This document shows positions 18,215 to 25,710 of a stretch of DNA of 64,000 nucleotides, in pieces. Below the pieces are notes generated by a model, which did no database searches, was not told the origin of the DNA, and was given only the letters and a program-made list of their open reading frames with translations. The position numbers and the translations under genes were made by a program. This DNA is from a gamma proteobacterium HIMB55. GTDB taxonomy: Bacteria > Pseudomonadota > Gammaproteobacteria > Pseudomonadales > Halieaceae. Where the stretch lies: contig AGIF02000001.1 of NCBI GenBank assembly GCA_000227505.4, positions 2,500,035 through 2,564,034 on the forward strand. The letters run 5' to 3'. The first letter of the stretch is position 1. Every line of letters begins with the position of its first letter.

Positions 18215-19102
18215 ATGAGCGAGACGTTGATGGCCCGATGGCCCGATTTTCTAGAACTTACCAAGCCGCGCGTGGTTGCACTTATGTTGATTACAGCGCT
18301 GATTGGGATGTGTATGGCGGTCCCGGGCTTTGTGCCATGGGAGCCACTTATCTTAGGTAATTTAGGTATTGGCCTTTGCGCGGGTGCTGCCGCCGCCATT
18401 AACCATGTGGTTGACGAGCGGATTGATCAAAAGATGTCGCGAACGACCAACCGACCTGTAGCAACCGGGCGCGTGAGTCAGACAGAAGCCTTGATATTCG
18501 CAGCTCTTTTGGCTGTGCTGGGTGCCGCGTTACTCGCATGGACCATCAACGTATTAACGGCGATTTTGACCGTTGCAAGTTTGGTGGGATACGCATTCAT
18601 CTACACCATGTTCCTAAAGCGGGCGACGCCGCAAAATATTGTGATTGGTGGTTTGGCGGGTGCGGCACCACCACTATTAGGCTGGACAGCTGTAACCGGT
18701 GAAATCCATGCGCACGGACTTCTCTTGGTGCTGATCATCTTCGCCTGGACCCCCCCCCATTTCTGGGCACTGGCTATTCACCGAAAAGAAGAGTACGCAG
18801 CGGTAGGCATCCCAATGCTGCCAGTAACCCACGGCAACCGGTTCACGGCACTGCATATCCTGCTCTACACCATCCTGATGTTCCTAATAACGCTGTTACC
18901 GTTTGCAACGTTGTTGAGCGGCTGGATTTATTTGGTTTCTGCCGTCGTACTCGGTGTGATTTTTCTCTACTGGTCGATTGAGATTCTTCGTGAAAAGAAT
19001 CCCAAGGCGCCCATGGAGACCTTCAAGTATTCAATCAACTATTTACTGCTTTTATTTGTCGCCATGTTGGCGGATCACTGGATATTAGGAGCGCCTGCGT
19101 GA
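18215..19102 (+). CDS. cyoE: Protohaem IX farnesyltransferase (haem O synthase)
   Basis: A 295-residue UbiA-family prenyltransferase that adds farnesyl to haem B to give haem O. It shows LTKPRVVALM near the N-terminus, the polyprenyl-diphosphate site NHVVDERIDQKMSRTTNRP with its aspartates, and the second conserved loop PHFWALAIHRKEEY. Eight to nine membrane helices are evident. ATG 18215 has GGGGGT just upstream and is preferred over TTG 18209. In most sister operons ctaA (COX15) sits between the previous gene and cyoE; here nothing lies between them. The name ctaB is used for the same function. Confidence 0.94.
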   Translation: MSETLMARWPDFLELTKPRVVALMLITALIGMCMAVPGFVPWEPLILGNLGIGLCAGAAAAINHVVDERIDQKMSRTTNRPVATGRVSQTEALIFAALLAVLGAALLAWTINVLTAILTVASLVGYAFIYTMFLKRATPQNIVIGGLAGAAPPLLGWTAVTGEIHAHGLLLVLIIFAWTPPHFWALAIHRKEEYAAVGIPMLPVTHGNRFTALHILLYTILMFLITLLPFATLLSGWIYLVSAVVLGVIFLYWSIEILREKNPKAPMETFKYSINYLLLLFVAMLADHWILGAPA

Positions 19103-19758
19103 GCTTTACCCAACGTCAGCGTGTAGGTCTTACCGTTGCCGCGATTCTGTTGGGAATTGCGGTTATCGTCTCGGGGTTTGTCCATCGGATTCAACAACCC
19201 AGAATTATGACCGTGTCTGAGATGCGGGCGAACGGACTGTTTATCTTTGACACGCCGAGAGACCCGGGCGCATTTGAGTTGATTAACCATCACGGCGCGC
19301 CCTTTATTGCAGACAGCCTACAAGGCGATTGGACCCTGCTCTTTTTTGGTTTCACCTATTGCCCTGACGTATGCCCCACCACAATGTCCTTCCTCGCTGA
19401 GGTGAAGGAAAATCTTGTGGGCACTGAGGCTGAGAGCACGCGCGTCGTTATGGTGTCCGTTGATCCCGCACGCGACACGGTCGAGCAGCTCGCGCAATAT
19501 GTGCCCTACTTCCATCCGGAGTTTTTAGGCGTGACTGGTGACTTCCCCGATATTTTGAGTTTCGCACGTCGGTTTAACGCTCCTTTTCGTAAGGTCACTA
19601 TGGAAGACGGCGATTACCAGATTGATCACAGCGCGAACGTGGTCTTGATTAACCCAAAAGGTGATTTCCACGGCTTTTTCCGAGCACCACTGGATTTGGC
19701 CAAGGTCAAAGTGACCTTGCGTTCAGCGCAATACTATTGGAGCCAGCAATATGACTGA
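19099..19758 (+). CDS. SCO1/SenC family copper chaperone
   Basis: A 219-residue membrane-anchored thioredoxin-fold protein that delivers copper to CuA of oxidase subunit II. It has an N-terminal helix (about 8-28), the copper motif FTYCPDVCPTT near residue 92 (CX3C) and the third ligand histidine in QIDHSANVVLI. All three ligands are present. The GTG start overlaps the cyoE stop by four bases (GTGA), and its own stop overlaps the polA start by eight bases, so it joins the cox cluster to polA. Confidence 0.94.
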   Translation: MSFTQRQRVGLTVAAILLGIAVIVSGFVHRIQQPRIMTVSEMRANGLFIFDTPRDPGAFELINHHGAPFIADSLQGDWTLLFFGFTYCPDVCPTTMSFLAEVKENLVGTEAESTRVVMVSVDPARDTVEQLAQYVPYFHPEFLGVTGDFPDILSFARRFNAPFRKVTMEDGDYQIDHSANVVLINPKGDFHGFFRAPLDLAKVKVTLRSAQYYWSQQYD

Positions 19759-22483
19759 CGCGTCCCGCCTAATTCTGGTCGATGGCTCTTCATATTTGTT
19801 CAGGGCGTTTCACGCACTACCTCCACTGACCAACAGCAAAGGAATGAATACCGGTGCGGCCAAGGGCGTGATCGGTATGTTGAAGCGCCTGCAAGCGGAT
19901 AATCCTGCCGATCAGTTGGTTGTTATTTTCGACGCAAAAGGCCCCACTTTTAGAAACGAGATTTACTCTGAGTACAAAGCCAATCGGCCTCCCATGCCTG
20001 AAGAGCTTCGCGAGCAAATCGAGCCTATACACAATGTCATTCGTGCTATGGGCCTCCCGCTGATATCGATTTCAGGTGTAGAGGCGGACGACGTTATCGG
20101 AACACTGTCTGTTATGGCAGCAGAGCAGCAAAGACCGGTACTCATTTCCACGGGCGACAAAGACATGGCGCAGCTGGTCAACGACCACGTAACGCTTGTA
20201 AACACCATGACACAGACCGTGCTCGATCGTGAGGGCGTCATTGAAAAGTTCGGTGTGCCTCCAGAGTTGATCATTGATCTACTGGCGCTTATGGGTGACT
20301 CGGTCGATAACATTCCGGGCGTGGCTGGTGTCGGCGAGAAGACGGCTTTGGCATTACTTCAGAATTTGGGTGGCGTCGCTGATATCTACGCACAGTTAGA
20401 TCGCGTGCCAGAGCTGCCTGTTCGTGGTGCAAAGTCACTGGGCGACAAGCTTCTCGCGAGCCAGGAAATGGCCGAGCTATCCTACGTGCTCGCAACAATA
20501 AAGACCGACTGCGATCTCGATTTGGGCGAGACAGATCTGCGCTCATCTGCGCCGGATAACGAACGGCTCATAGCGCTTTATCGCGATCTCGAGTTTAAGT
20601 CATGGCTGGATGAGCTCTTGAGTCCGGGACTCTTCGCAGACACTGCGCCCGAGGCGCCCGTTGCCAGTGCGCCAGAGCTGAATACTGTCACCATTACAGA
20701 GCAGAGTGTGCTCAATGAGTGGTTAGGCCTTCTTCAGGGTGCGTCTTTATTTGCGTTTGACACGGAAACCACCAGCCTGAACTACATGCAGGCTGAAATT
20801 GTGGGGGTCTCTTTTGCGGTTGAGGCAGGCGAAGCCGCGTACGTGCCGCTAGCGCACATTAATCCCGGGCTTGAAGGACAGCTCGATCGTGAATCAGTGC
20901 TCGAGCAGCTGCGACCACTCCTGGAGTCAGATGCGGTAAAGAAAGTCGGTCAGCATCTTAAGTACGATGCGAATGTGCTTGCTAACCATGGCATTACGCT
21001 GCGCGGTATAGCGCACGACACCATGCTCGAGTCTTATGTATTGGACGCAGTGGGAAGTCGCCATGACATGGGCAGCTTGGCGCTCAAATATCTCGGTCAG
21101 CGGGTTATTTCCTTCGAAGAGGTTGCTGGAAAGGGTGCAAAACAGATCACTTTTGACCATGTCCCCATCGAACAAGCCGCTGAATATGCCGCTGAAGATG
21201 CAGATGTCACGCTGCGGCTGCATGAAGCGCTCCAGCCCAAACTCAAGGCAGAGCCCAAATTGCGTGAGGTATACGAGGGGCTCGAGCTGCCTTTGGTGCC
21301 TGTGCTATCAAAGATCGAGCGCAACGGTGCCTATGTCTCAGTAGATCGCTTGCGACAACAGAGCAGCGAAATCGCAACTCGACTGGCAGAATTGGAAACT
21401 CAGGCCTGCGATCTCGCGGGGCAGCCGTTCAACCTGGCGTCACCGAAGCAGCTTGGTGAGATTTTGTTTGAGAAGCTCGAGTTGCCGGTAATTAAGAAGA
21501 CGCCGAAGGGCGCGCCTTCGACGGCAGAAGAGGTATTGGTCGAGCTTGCGAATGACTACGAGCTACCGGCCGTGCTGATCGAGCACCGCGGACTCGCCAA
21601 GCTCAAATCCACGTACACCGATAAGCTGCCAGAGATGGTCGACCCAAGAACCGGTCGTGTACACACGTCATACCATCAGGCGGTTACGGCAACCGGTCGT
21701 TTATCGTCGAGTGACCCGAACTTACAAAACATTCCCGTAAGAACCGACGAGGGCCGTCGCATCCGTCAGGCCTTTGTTGCGCCTGAGGGTAGAAAGATTG
21801 TTGCCGCGGATTACTCTCAAATCGAACTGAGAATCATGGCGCACCTATCGAGTGATGCGGGTTTGCTCCACGCCTTTGCCAATGAGCTCGATGTCCACAG
21901 TGCGACAGCGGCAGAGGTTTTCGATGTCGCTCTAGATGAAGTAAGCAGCGATCAGCGAAGGAAGGCGAAAGCGATTAACTTCGGTTTGATCTACGGCATG
22001 TCCGCATTTGGGCTCGCCAAACAGATCGGTGTTGCCCGAGGCGAAGCCCAGGAGTATATCGATCGATACTTTGCTCGATATCCCGGTGTAGCGGATTACA
22101 TGGATGCAACGCGAGCACTTGCTCACGAGCAGGGCTATGTCGAAACCTTGTTAGGGCGTCGGCTGTATTTGCCCGAAATCAACGCGAGGAATAAGCAGCG
22201 TCAGTTGGCGGCGGAGCGAACGGCGATTAACGCTCCAATGCAGGGTACCGCGGCGGACATTATCAAGTTGGCAATGATAGCGGTGGATGGTTGGCTTGCG
22301 GACTCTGCGCTTGATGCGAAGATGATCATGCAGGTTCACGATGAATTGGTATTCGAGGTTGCAGAAGATGTCTGCGCCGAGTTGTGCAGCGAAGTAACCA
22401 CCCGCATGGCCAATGTTATCGAGCTAAAAGTGCCACTACTTACCGAGGTGGGCGTGGGCGACAACTGGGACGAGGCGCACTAA
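19751..22483 (+). CDS. polA: DNA polymerase I
   Basis: A 910-residue replication and repair polymerase with three domains. A 5' nuclease at about 1-290 begins DGSSYLFRAFHALPP. A 3'-5' proofreading exonuclease at about 320-510 has Exo I FDTETTSL, Exo II YDANVLANHG and Exo III YAAEDADVTL, so it should be active. The family A polymerase follows, with motif A DYSQIELR, motif B RRKAKAINFGLIYG and motif C HDELVFEV. It removes Okazaki RNA primers and fills gaps. The eight-base overlap with the SCO gene suggests at least partial co-transcription with the cox assembly genes. Confidence 0.98.
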   Translation: MTDASRLILVDGSSYLFRAFHALPPLTNSKGMNTGAAKGVIGMLKRLQADNPADQLVVIFDAKGPTFRNEIYSEYKANRPPMPEELREQIEPIHNVIRAMGLPLISISGVEADDVIGTLSVMAAEQQRPVLISTGDKDMAQLVNDHVTLVNTMTQTVLDREGVIEKFGVPPELIIDLLALMGDSVDNIPGVAGVGEKTALALLQNLGGVADIYAQLDRVPELPVRGAKSLGDKLLASQEMAELSYVLATIKTDCDLDLGETDLRSSAPDNERLIALYRDLEFKSWLDELLSPGLFADTAPEAPVASAPELNTVTITEQSVLNEWLGLLQGASLFAFDTETTSLNYMQAEIVGVSFAVEAGEAAYVPLAHINPGLEGQLDRESVLEQLRPLLESDAVKKVGQHLKYDANVLANHGITLRGIAHDTMLESYVLDAVGSRHDMGSLALKYLGQRVISFEEVAGKGAKQITFDHVPIEQAAEYAAEDADVTLRLHEALQPKLKAEPKLREVYEGLELPLVPVLSKIERNGAYVSVDRLRQQSSEIATRLAELETQACDLAGQPFNLASPKQLGEILFEKLELPVIKKTPKGAPSTAEEVLVELANDYELPAVLIEHRGLAKLKSTYTDKLPEMVDPRTGRVHTSYHQAVTATGRLSSSDPNLQNIPVRTDEGRRIRQAFVAPEGRKIVAADYSQIELRIMAHLSSDAGLLHAFANELDVHSATAAEVFDVALDEVSSDQRRKAKAINFGLIYGMSAFGLAKQIGVARGEAQEYIDRYFARYPGVADYMDATRALAHEQGYVETLLGRRLYLPEINARNKQRQLAAERTAINAPMQGTAADIIKLAMIAVDGWLADSALDAKMIMQVHDELVFEVAEDVCAELCSEVTTRMANVIELKVPLLTEVGVGDNWDEAH

Positions 22484-22538
22484 GCCACCGAGTAGCGCAT
22501 GTATTTATCGGGCTGGCTCGGCTGGCCACCCTATCTGC

Positions 22539-22558
22539 CCGCTGAAATGAGTCAGCGG
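22539..22558. other. Hairpin in the convergent polA-engB gap
   Basis: A perfect seven-base stem, CCGCTGA with TCAGCGG, has a six-base loop and lies 56 bases past polA and 47 bases before the engB stop (on the minus strand). No T-run follows on either strand, so it is a weak candidate for a bidirectional transcription end. This gap is where Spot 42-type small RNAs occur in enterics and Pseudomonas, but I saw no promoter-plus-terminator pair supporting one here. Confidence 0.25.
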
Positions 22559-22604
22559 TATTATGCTATGGCTTCAGTGGCAGGCAGCCCTACTCCTTAG
22601 GCGC

Positions 22605-23279
22605 TCATTCCAGTGGGACATTTTCATCGGGTGTGCTCTCAATCGGCTCAATATCGTCATCGGGCAATGTCAGCCACCAGTTAAGCGTTCGTTGCAGTTC
22701 GTCCATGCCGTCGTGGTTATGCGATGAGAAAAGCTGAACCGAAATCCAGCGCTCGTGTTCCTTGAGTTCTTTTTTGACGGCAAGTAGGGCGTTTTTCGCC
22801 GGGCCGCGTTTGAGCTTGTCGCTCTTTGTCAGCAGGACATGGACCGGCATTTCACTGATGGTGGCCCATTCGATCATTTGTCGGTCGTAATCCTTGAGTG
22901 GATGTCGGATATCCATGAGTAGGATCAACCCTTTTAGGCTCTCTCGATATTGCAAATAGCGCTCGAGTTGTTTGTTCCACTCTTCCTTTACTTTGAGCGG
23001 CACTTTGGCAAAGCCATAGCCCGGCAGGTCGACAAGGCGAATTTGATCGGCGACGCTAAAGAAGTTGATAAGCTGTGTTCTACCCGGTGTGCGGGACGTC
23101 CTCGCCAATTTGCTGTTGCCCGTAAGCGCATTGATCGCACTCGACTTTCCTGCATTACTTCTCCCGGCAAAGGCGACCTCGCAGCCAAGGTCCGCAGGTG
23201 CATTATTCAAGGCACTCGCAGATTGTAAAAATTCAGCGCTTTTAAAATTAAGCTTTTGAGACTTATTGGGCGTATTAAT
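22605..23279 (-). CDS. engB: Ribosome-biogenesis GTPase EngB/YihA, probable ATT start
   Basis: A TRAFAC GTPase needed for 50S subunit assembly. G1 is GRSNAGKSS, G2 lies in TPGRTQ, G3 is DLPGYG, G4 is TKSD. A conserved N-terminal stretch (KSAEFLQSAS, typical of the family) lies upstream of the first ATG/GTG/TTG codon, which is TTG at 23210. The frame stays open, and the best placed start is ATT at 23279, which gives 224 residues. That puts GRSNAGKSS at the same distance from the N-terminus as in Pseudomonas EngB. No ATG, GTG or TTG exists between 23210 and at least 23360. If translation began at TTG 23210 the protein would lack a conserved segment. It is convergent with polA, the conserved arrangement. 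Confidence 0.9.
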   Translation of the reverse strand: MNTPNKSQKLNFKSAEFLQSASALNNAPADLGCEVAFAGRSNAGKSSAINALTGNSKLARTSRTPGRTQLINFFSVADQIRLVDLPGYGFAKVPLKVKEEWNKQLERYLQYRESLKGLILLMDIRHPLKDYDRQMIEWATISEMPVHVLLTKSDKLKRGPAKNALLAVKKELKEHERWISVQLFSSHNHDGMDELQRTLNWWLTLPDDDIEPIESTPDENVPLE

Positions 23280-23321
23280 GACAGTAATCCACGTAAAGTT
23301 TGGTGTTTTCGGCTCAATGAC

Positions 23322-23327
23322 TATAAT
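23322..23327 (+). promoter_or_regulatory. Probable -10 element upstream of the cytochrome c5 gene
   Basis: TATAAT lies 78 bases before the c5 start, with TTTGGT-like sequence at about 17 bases upstream as a weak -35. It sits in the 125-base divergent gap between engB and the cytochrome genes. Assigned by match and position only. Confidence 0.4.
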
Positions 23328-23404
23328 GCCGGGCCAGATGACGTGGGTACAGCCACAAAATCACAGGATTCAACGGTCTTCGCGCCGGTACAAAGGGTGA
23401 AATC

Positions 23405-23713
23405 ATGAAAGCAAATATCTTAAAATTCGCACTGATCGCAGGCGCGACGGCAGTAGCTGCAACTTCAGTTCAGGCAGCAGAGCAGCCTCCACAGTACGCA
23501 GCATCATGCGGTGCCTGCCACGCAGTAGGCGTTGCCGGTGCACCCAAGACAGGTGACGCCGCGCAGTGGGAGCCACGTTTGGCAAAAGGTATGGAAGCGC
23601 TCGTGTCTTCAGTGAAGAACGGTTTGGGCGTTATGCCTCCCGGCGGTCTTTGCAATGGCTGTAGCGATGACGACTACAAAGCCCTCATTACATATATGTC
23701 TACTCCGCAGTAA
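23405..23713 (+). CDS. Periplasmic cytochrome c5-like protein
   Basis: A 102-residue exported monohaem cytochrome. A signal peptide (cleavage near VQA-AEQ) is followed by the haem site CGACH near residue 36. The axial methionine is in GVMPPGG near residue 78, and a CNGC pair near 83 is typical of the c5 family, where it forms a disulphide. It is the first gene of the c5-c4-dsbA group, conserved downstream of engB in Pseudomonas-type genomes, and probably carries electrons to terminal oxidases. Confidence 0.9.
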   Translation: MKANILKFALIAGATAVAATSVQAAEQPPQYAASCGACHAVGVAGAPKTGDAAQWEPRLAKGMEALVSSVKNGLGVMPPGGLCNGCSDDDYKALITYMSTPQ

Positions 23714-23734
23714 AAGCGGAACAAGGAGTTAAGG

Positions 23735-24370
23735 ATGATCTTTAATCGCGCGATCGCGGCAGTGGCTTTCGCTTTGTTTGCCAACGCTGCTTTAGCTGAC
23801 GGTGTCTTGAAGGGCGATGCGGCCGCGGGTGAAGCCTTGTCTGCTTCTTGCGCAGCCTGCCACGGTGCCGACGGCAACAGCCTCGCACCAACGTTTCCAA
23901 AGCTTGCAGGTCTTGGTGAGCGTTACCTTCTGAAGCAGATGAAAGATATCCGTGATGGACGTCGTCCGGTTGCGCTTATGGCGGGTCAGGTCGACAACAT
24001 GACCGATCAGCAGTTGGCAGATCTCGCGGCGTTCTATGATTCGCACGAGAGAACATCGGGTACCGCAGACCCAGATCTCGTAAAGTTGGGCCGTAAGATC
24101 TACCTCGCGGGTGTTTCTGAGCGAAAGGTTGCTGCCTGTTCTGGTTGCCACAGCCCCTCAGGTAAAGGTAACGGCCCTGGCGGCTATCCAGGTCTTGCCG
24201 GTCAACACGCTGACTACGTACAGCAGCAGCTCGAAATGTTCCGACTTGGCTATGAAGACGAGAGCGGTCGAACCAACGGTGGTGACAGCAAAATTATGCG
24301 CACCATTGCATTTGGTTTGAGTGATCTTGAGATCAAAGCCGTCGCAAGTTATGTTTCGGGTCTTCAATAA
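23735..24370 (+). CDS. Dihaem cytochrome c4
   Basis: A 211-residue exported cytochrome with two homologous class I domains. Haem sites are CAACH near residue 34 and CSGCH near 136. Axial methionine candidates are in VALMAGQ and SKIMRTI, one per domain. A signal peptide ends near ALA-DG. Cytochrome c4 shuttles electrons from the bc1 complex to oxidases, often membrane-associated. It lies 21 bases after c5 with GGAG upstream, so the two are co-transcribed. Confidence 0.94.
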   Translation: MIFNRAIAAVAFALFANAALADGVLKGDAAAGEALSASCAACHGADGNSLAPTFPKLAGLGERYLLKQMKDIRDGRRPVALMAGQVDNMTDQQLADLAAFYDSHERTSGTADPDLVKLGRKIYLAGVSERKVAACSGCHSPSGKGNGPGGYPGLAGQHADYVQQQLEMFRLGYEDESGRTNGGDSKIMRTIAFGLSDLEIKAVASYVSGLQ

Positions 24371-24400
24371 GGTCCAATAACGAGCTCGGGGGAGATCAAC

Positions 24401-25063
24401 ATGCTACGCCTTCTACGTACCGTTTCATTGATTGCAGTTGCACTATTTTCAGTCGCAACAACTGCGCAAGAGCAGTATCAGGAAGGCGTGCATTACGAGT
24501 TGATCGAACCTACCGTCCACACTGGCATCAGCGACAAAGTCGTCGTTTCTGAGTTTTTCTCCTACGGCTGTGGACATTGCTTCAACTTCGAACCGCTTTT
24601 GGAGTCTTTTGAGACGCGTTTACCCGAGGGCGTGGTAGTCCAGCGTATTCCGGTTATTTGGAATAACAACGCTGGCATGAAGCTTCTGGCAAAGACCTAT
24701 TACGCGGCGCAAATTTTGGACGTGCTCGACCCTGTTCACGGTGCAATGTTCAATGCTATTCACCGACAGCGTAAGCGCATCGCGACACCCGAAGCGGTTC
24801 GTGCGGTATTTGTTGACAGCGGTGTTGATGGCAAAAGATTTGATCGTGCGTTCAAGTCCTTTGGTACCGATAGCATGGTCAGACAAGCTGCTGCTCGCAC
24901 TGAGGGTGCGCGCATCAATGGCACACCATCGCTAATGGTCAACGGCAAGTACCGAATCGACACGCGCCAAGCAGGTGGCCAAGCCAACATGCTAAAGATC
25001 GCTGCATTCCTTGCAGATAAAGAGCTGGCTCGTATGAACAAGGCAGCGAGTGCCGCCGAATAA
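24401..25063 (+). CDS. dsbA: Periplasmic thiol:disulphide interchange protein DsbA
   Basis: A 220-residue exported thioredoxin-fold oxidase that forms disulphides in secreted proteins. It has a signal peptide (cleavage near TTA-QEQ), the active site CGHC near residue 53 in FFSYGCGHCFNFEP, an inserted helical domain, and the cis-proline loop NGTPSLMVNGKY near 170. The dipeptide GH replaces the PH of E. coli DsbA and is the PDI-type pair. It follows cytochrome c4 by 30 bases, the conserved c5-c4-dsbA order. Confidence 0.93.
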   Translation: MLRLLRTVSLIAVALFSVATTAQEQYQEGVHYELIEPTVHTGISDKVVVSEFFSYGCGHCFNFEPLLESFETRLPEGVVVQRIPVIWNNNAGMKLLAKTYYAAQILDVLDPVHGAMFNAIHRQRKRIATPEAVRAVFVDSGVDGKRFDRAFKSFGTDSMVRQAAARTEGARINGTPSLMVNGKYRIDTRQAGGQANMLKIAAFLADKELARMNKAASAAE

Positions 25064-25081
25064 GCGCTAGGCGTCTATCAA

Positions 25082-25558
25082 TTAGCCGAGTGGGATCTCT
25101 GTTCGGCTGATCACCTTCCTCAATACAAAGCTCGAGTGCACACCGGTGACTCCGGGAATCCGGGTGAGCTTACCCAGCAATACGGCTTCGAAATGTTTCA
25201 TGTCCTTGACCACGACGCGTAACAAGTAGTCGGCGCTTTGACCTGTTACAACTGAGCAGTCGACAACTTCATCATAGCTCGCGATCTCCGCCTCGAAATT
25301 TTCAAAGCGGTCGGGTGTGTGCCGATCCATGGAGATGCTGACGTGCGCCGTTAGGTCGTAGCCCAGCTTTTCGGGGCTTAGCACGGCTACTTGTCGCTCG
25401 ATGAAGCCCTCGTTCATGAGTCGTTTTACTCGACGCGCACAGGGTGTTGGTGAAAGCCCGACGCGTTCAGCGAGCTCTAAATTACTCAAGCTCGCATCTC
25501 GCTGTAGTTGTGCGAGGAGCTTCAAATCAACACGGTCTAATGTATTTATATCATCCAT
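25082..25558 (-). CDS. Lrp/AsnC family transcriptional regulator
   Basis: A 158-residue regulator from ATG 25558 (166 from an in-frame GTG at 25582). An N-terminal winged helix-turn-helix covers about 8-55 (NLELAERVGLSPTPCARRVKRL), and a RAM/AsnC ligand-binding domain covers about 68-150 with GQSADYLLRVVVKD. Such proteins sense amino acids as octamers. It is divergent from leuA with a 150-base AT-rich gap containing a nine-base direct repeat, so control of leuA and itself is a reasonable inference. No clear ribosome-binding site marks either start. Confidence 0.9.
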   Translation of the reverse strand: MDDINTLDRVDLKLLAQLQRDASLSNLELAERVGLSPTPCARRVKRLMNEGFIERQVAVLSPEKLGYDLTAHVSISMDRHTPDRFENFEAEIASYDEVVDCSVVTGQSADYLLRVVVKDMKHFEAVLLGKLTRIPGVTGVHSSFVLRKVISRTEIPLG

Positions 25559-25589
25559 ATTTACAAAAATAGCTTTTTTCACTAAAAAA

Positions 25590-25660
25590 CGCTATTGAAT
25601 TCGCATTTATAACTATTAATGTGCCGATTCAAGTACACATTTAACACCTTTCGCTATTGA
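25590..25660. promoter_or_regulatory. Direct repeat CGCTATTGA in the regulator-leuA gap
   Basis: CGCTATTGA occurs at 25590-25598 and again at 25652-25660, 62 bases apart (about six helical turns), in AT-rich DNA between the Lrp-type gene and leuA. Phased repeats fit the wrapped binding of Lrp octamers. There is no direct evidence of binding. Confidence 0.3.
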
Positions 25661-25710
25661 TGCCAGCGTATACTCGCGCCCGAGAACACAGAATTGACGA
25701 GTAACGTGTT

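Noticed and set aside
22484-22604. Spot 42/ErsA-like small RNA between polA and engB
   Set aside because: The position is right, but I see no -10/-35 pair and no stem followed by T residues on either strand.
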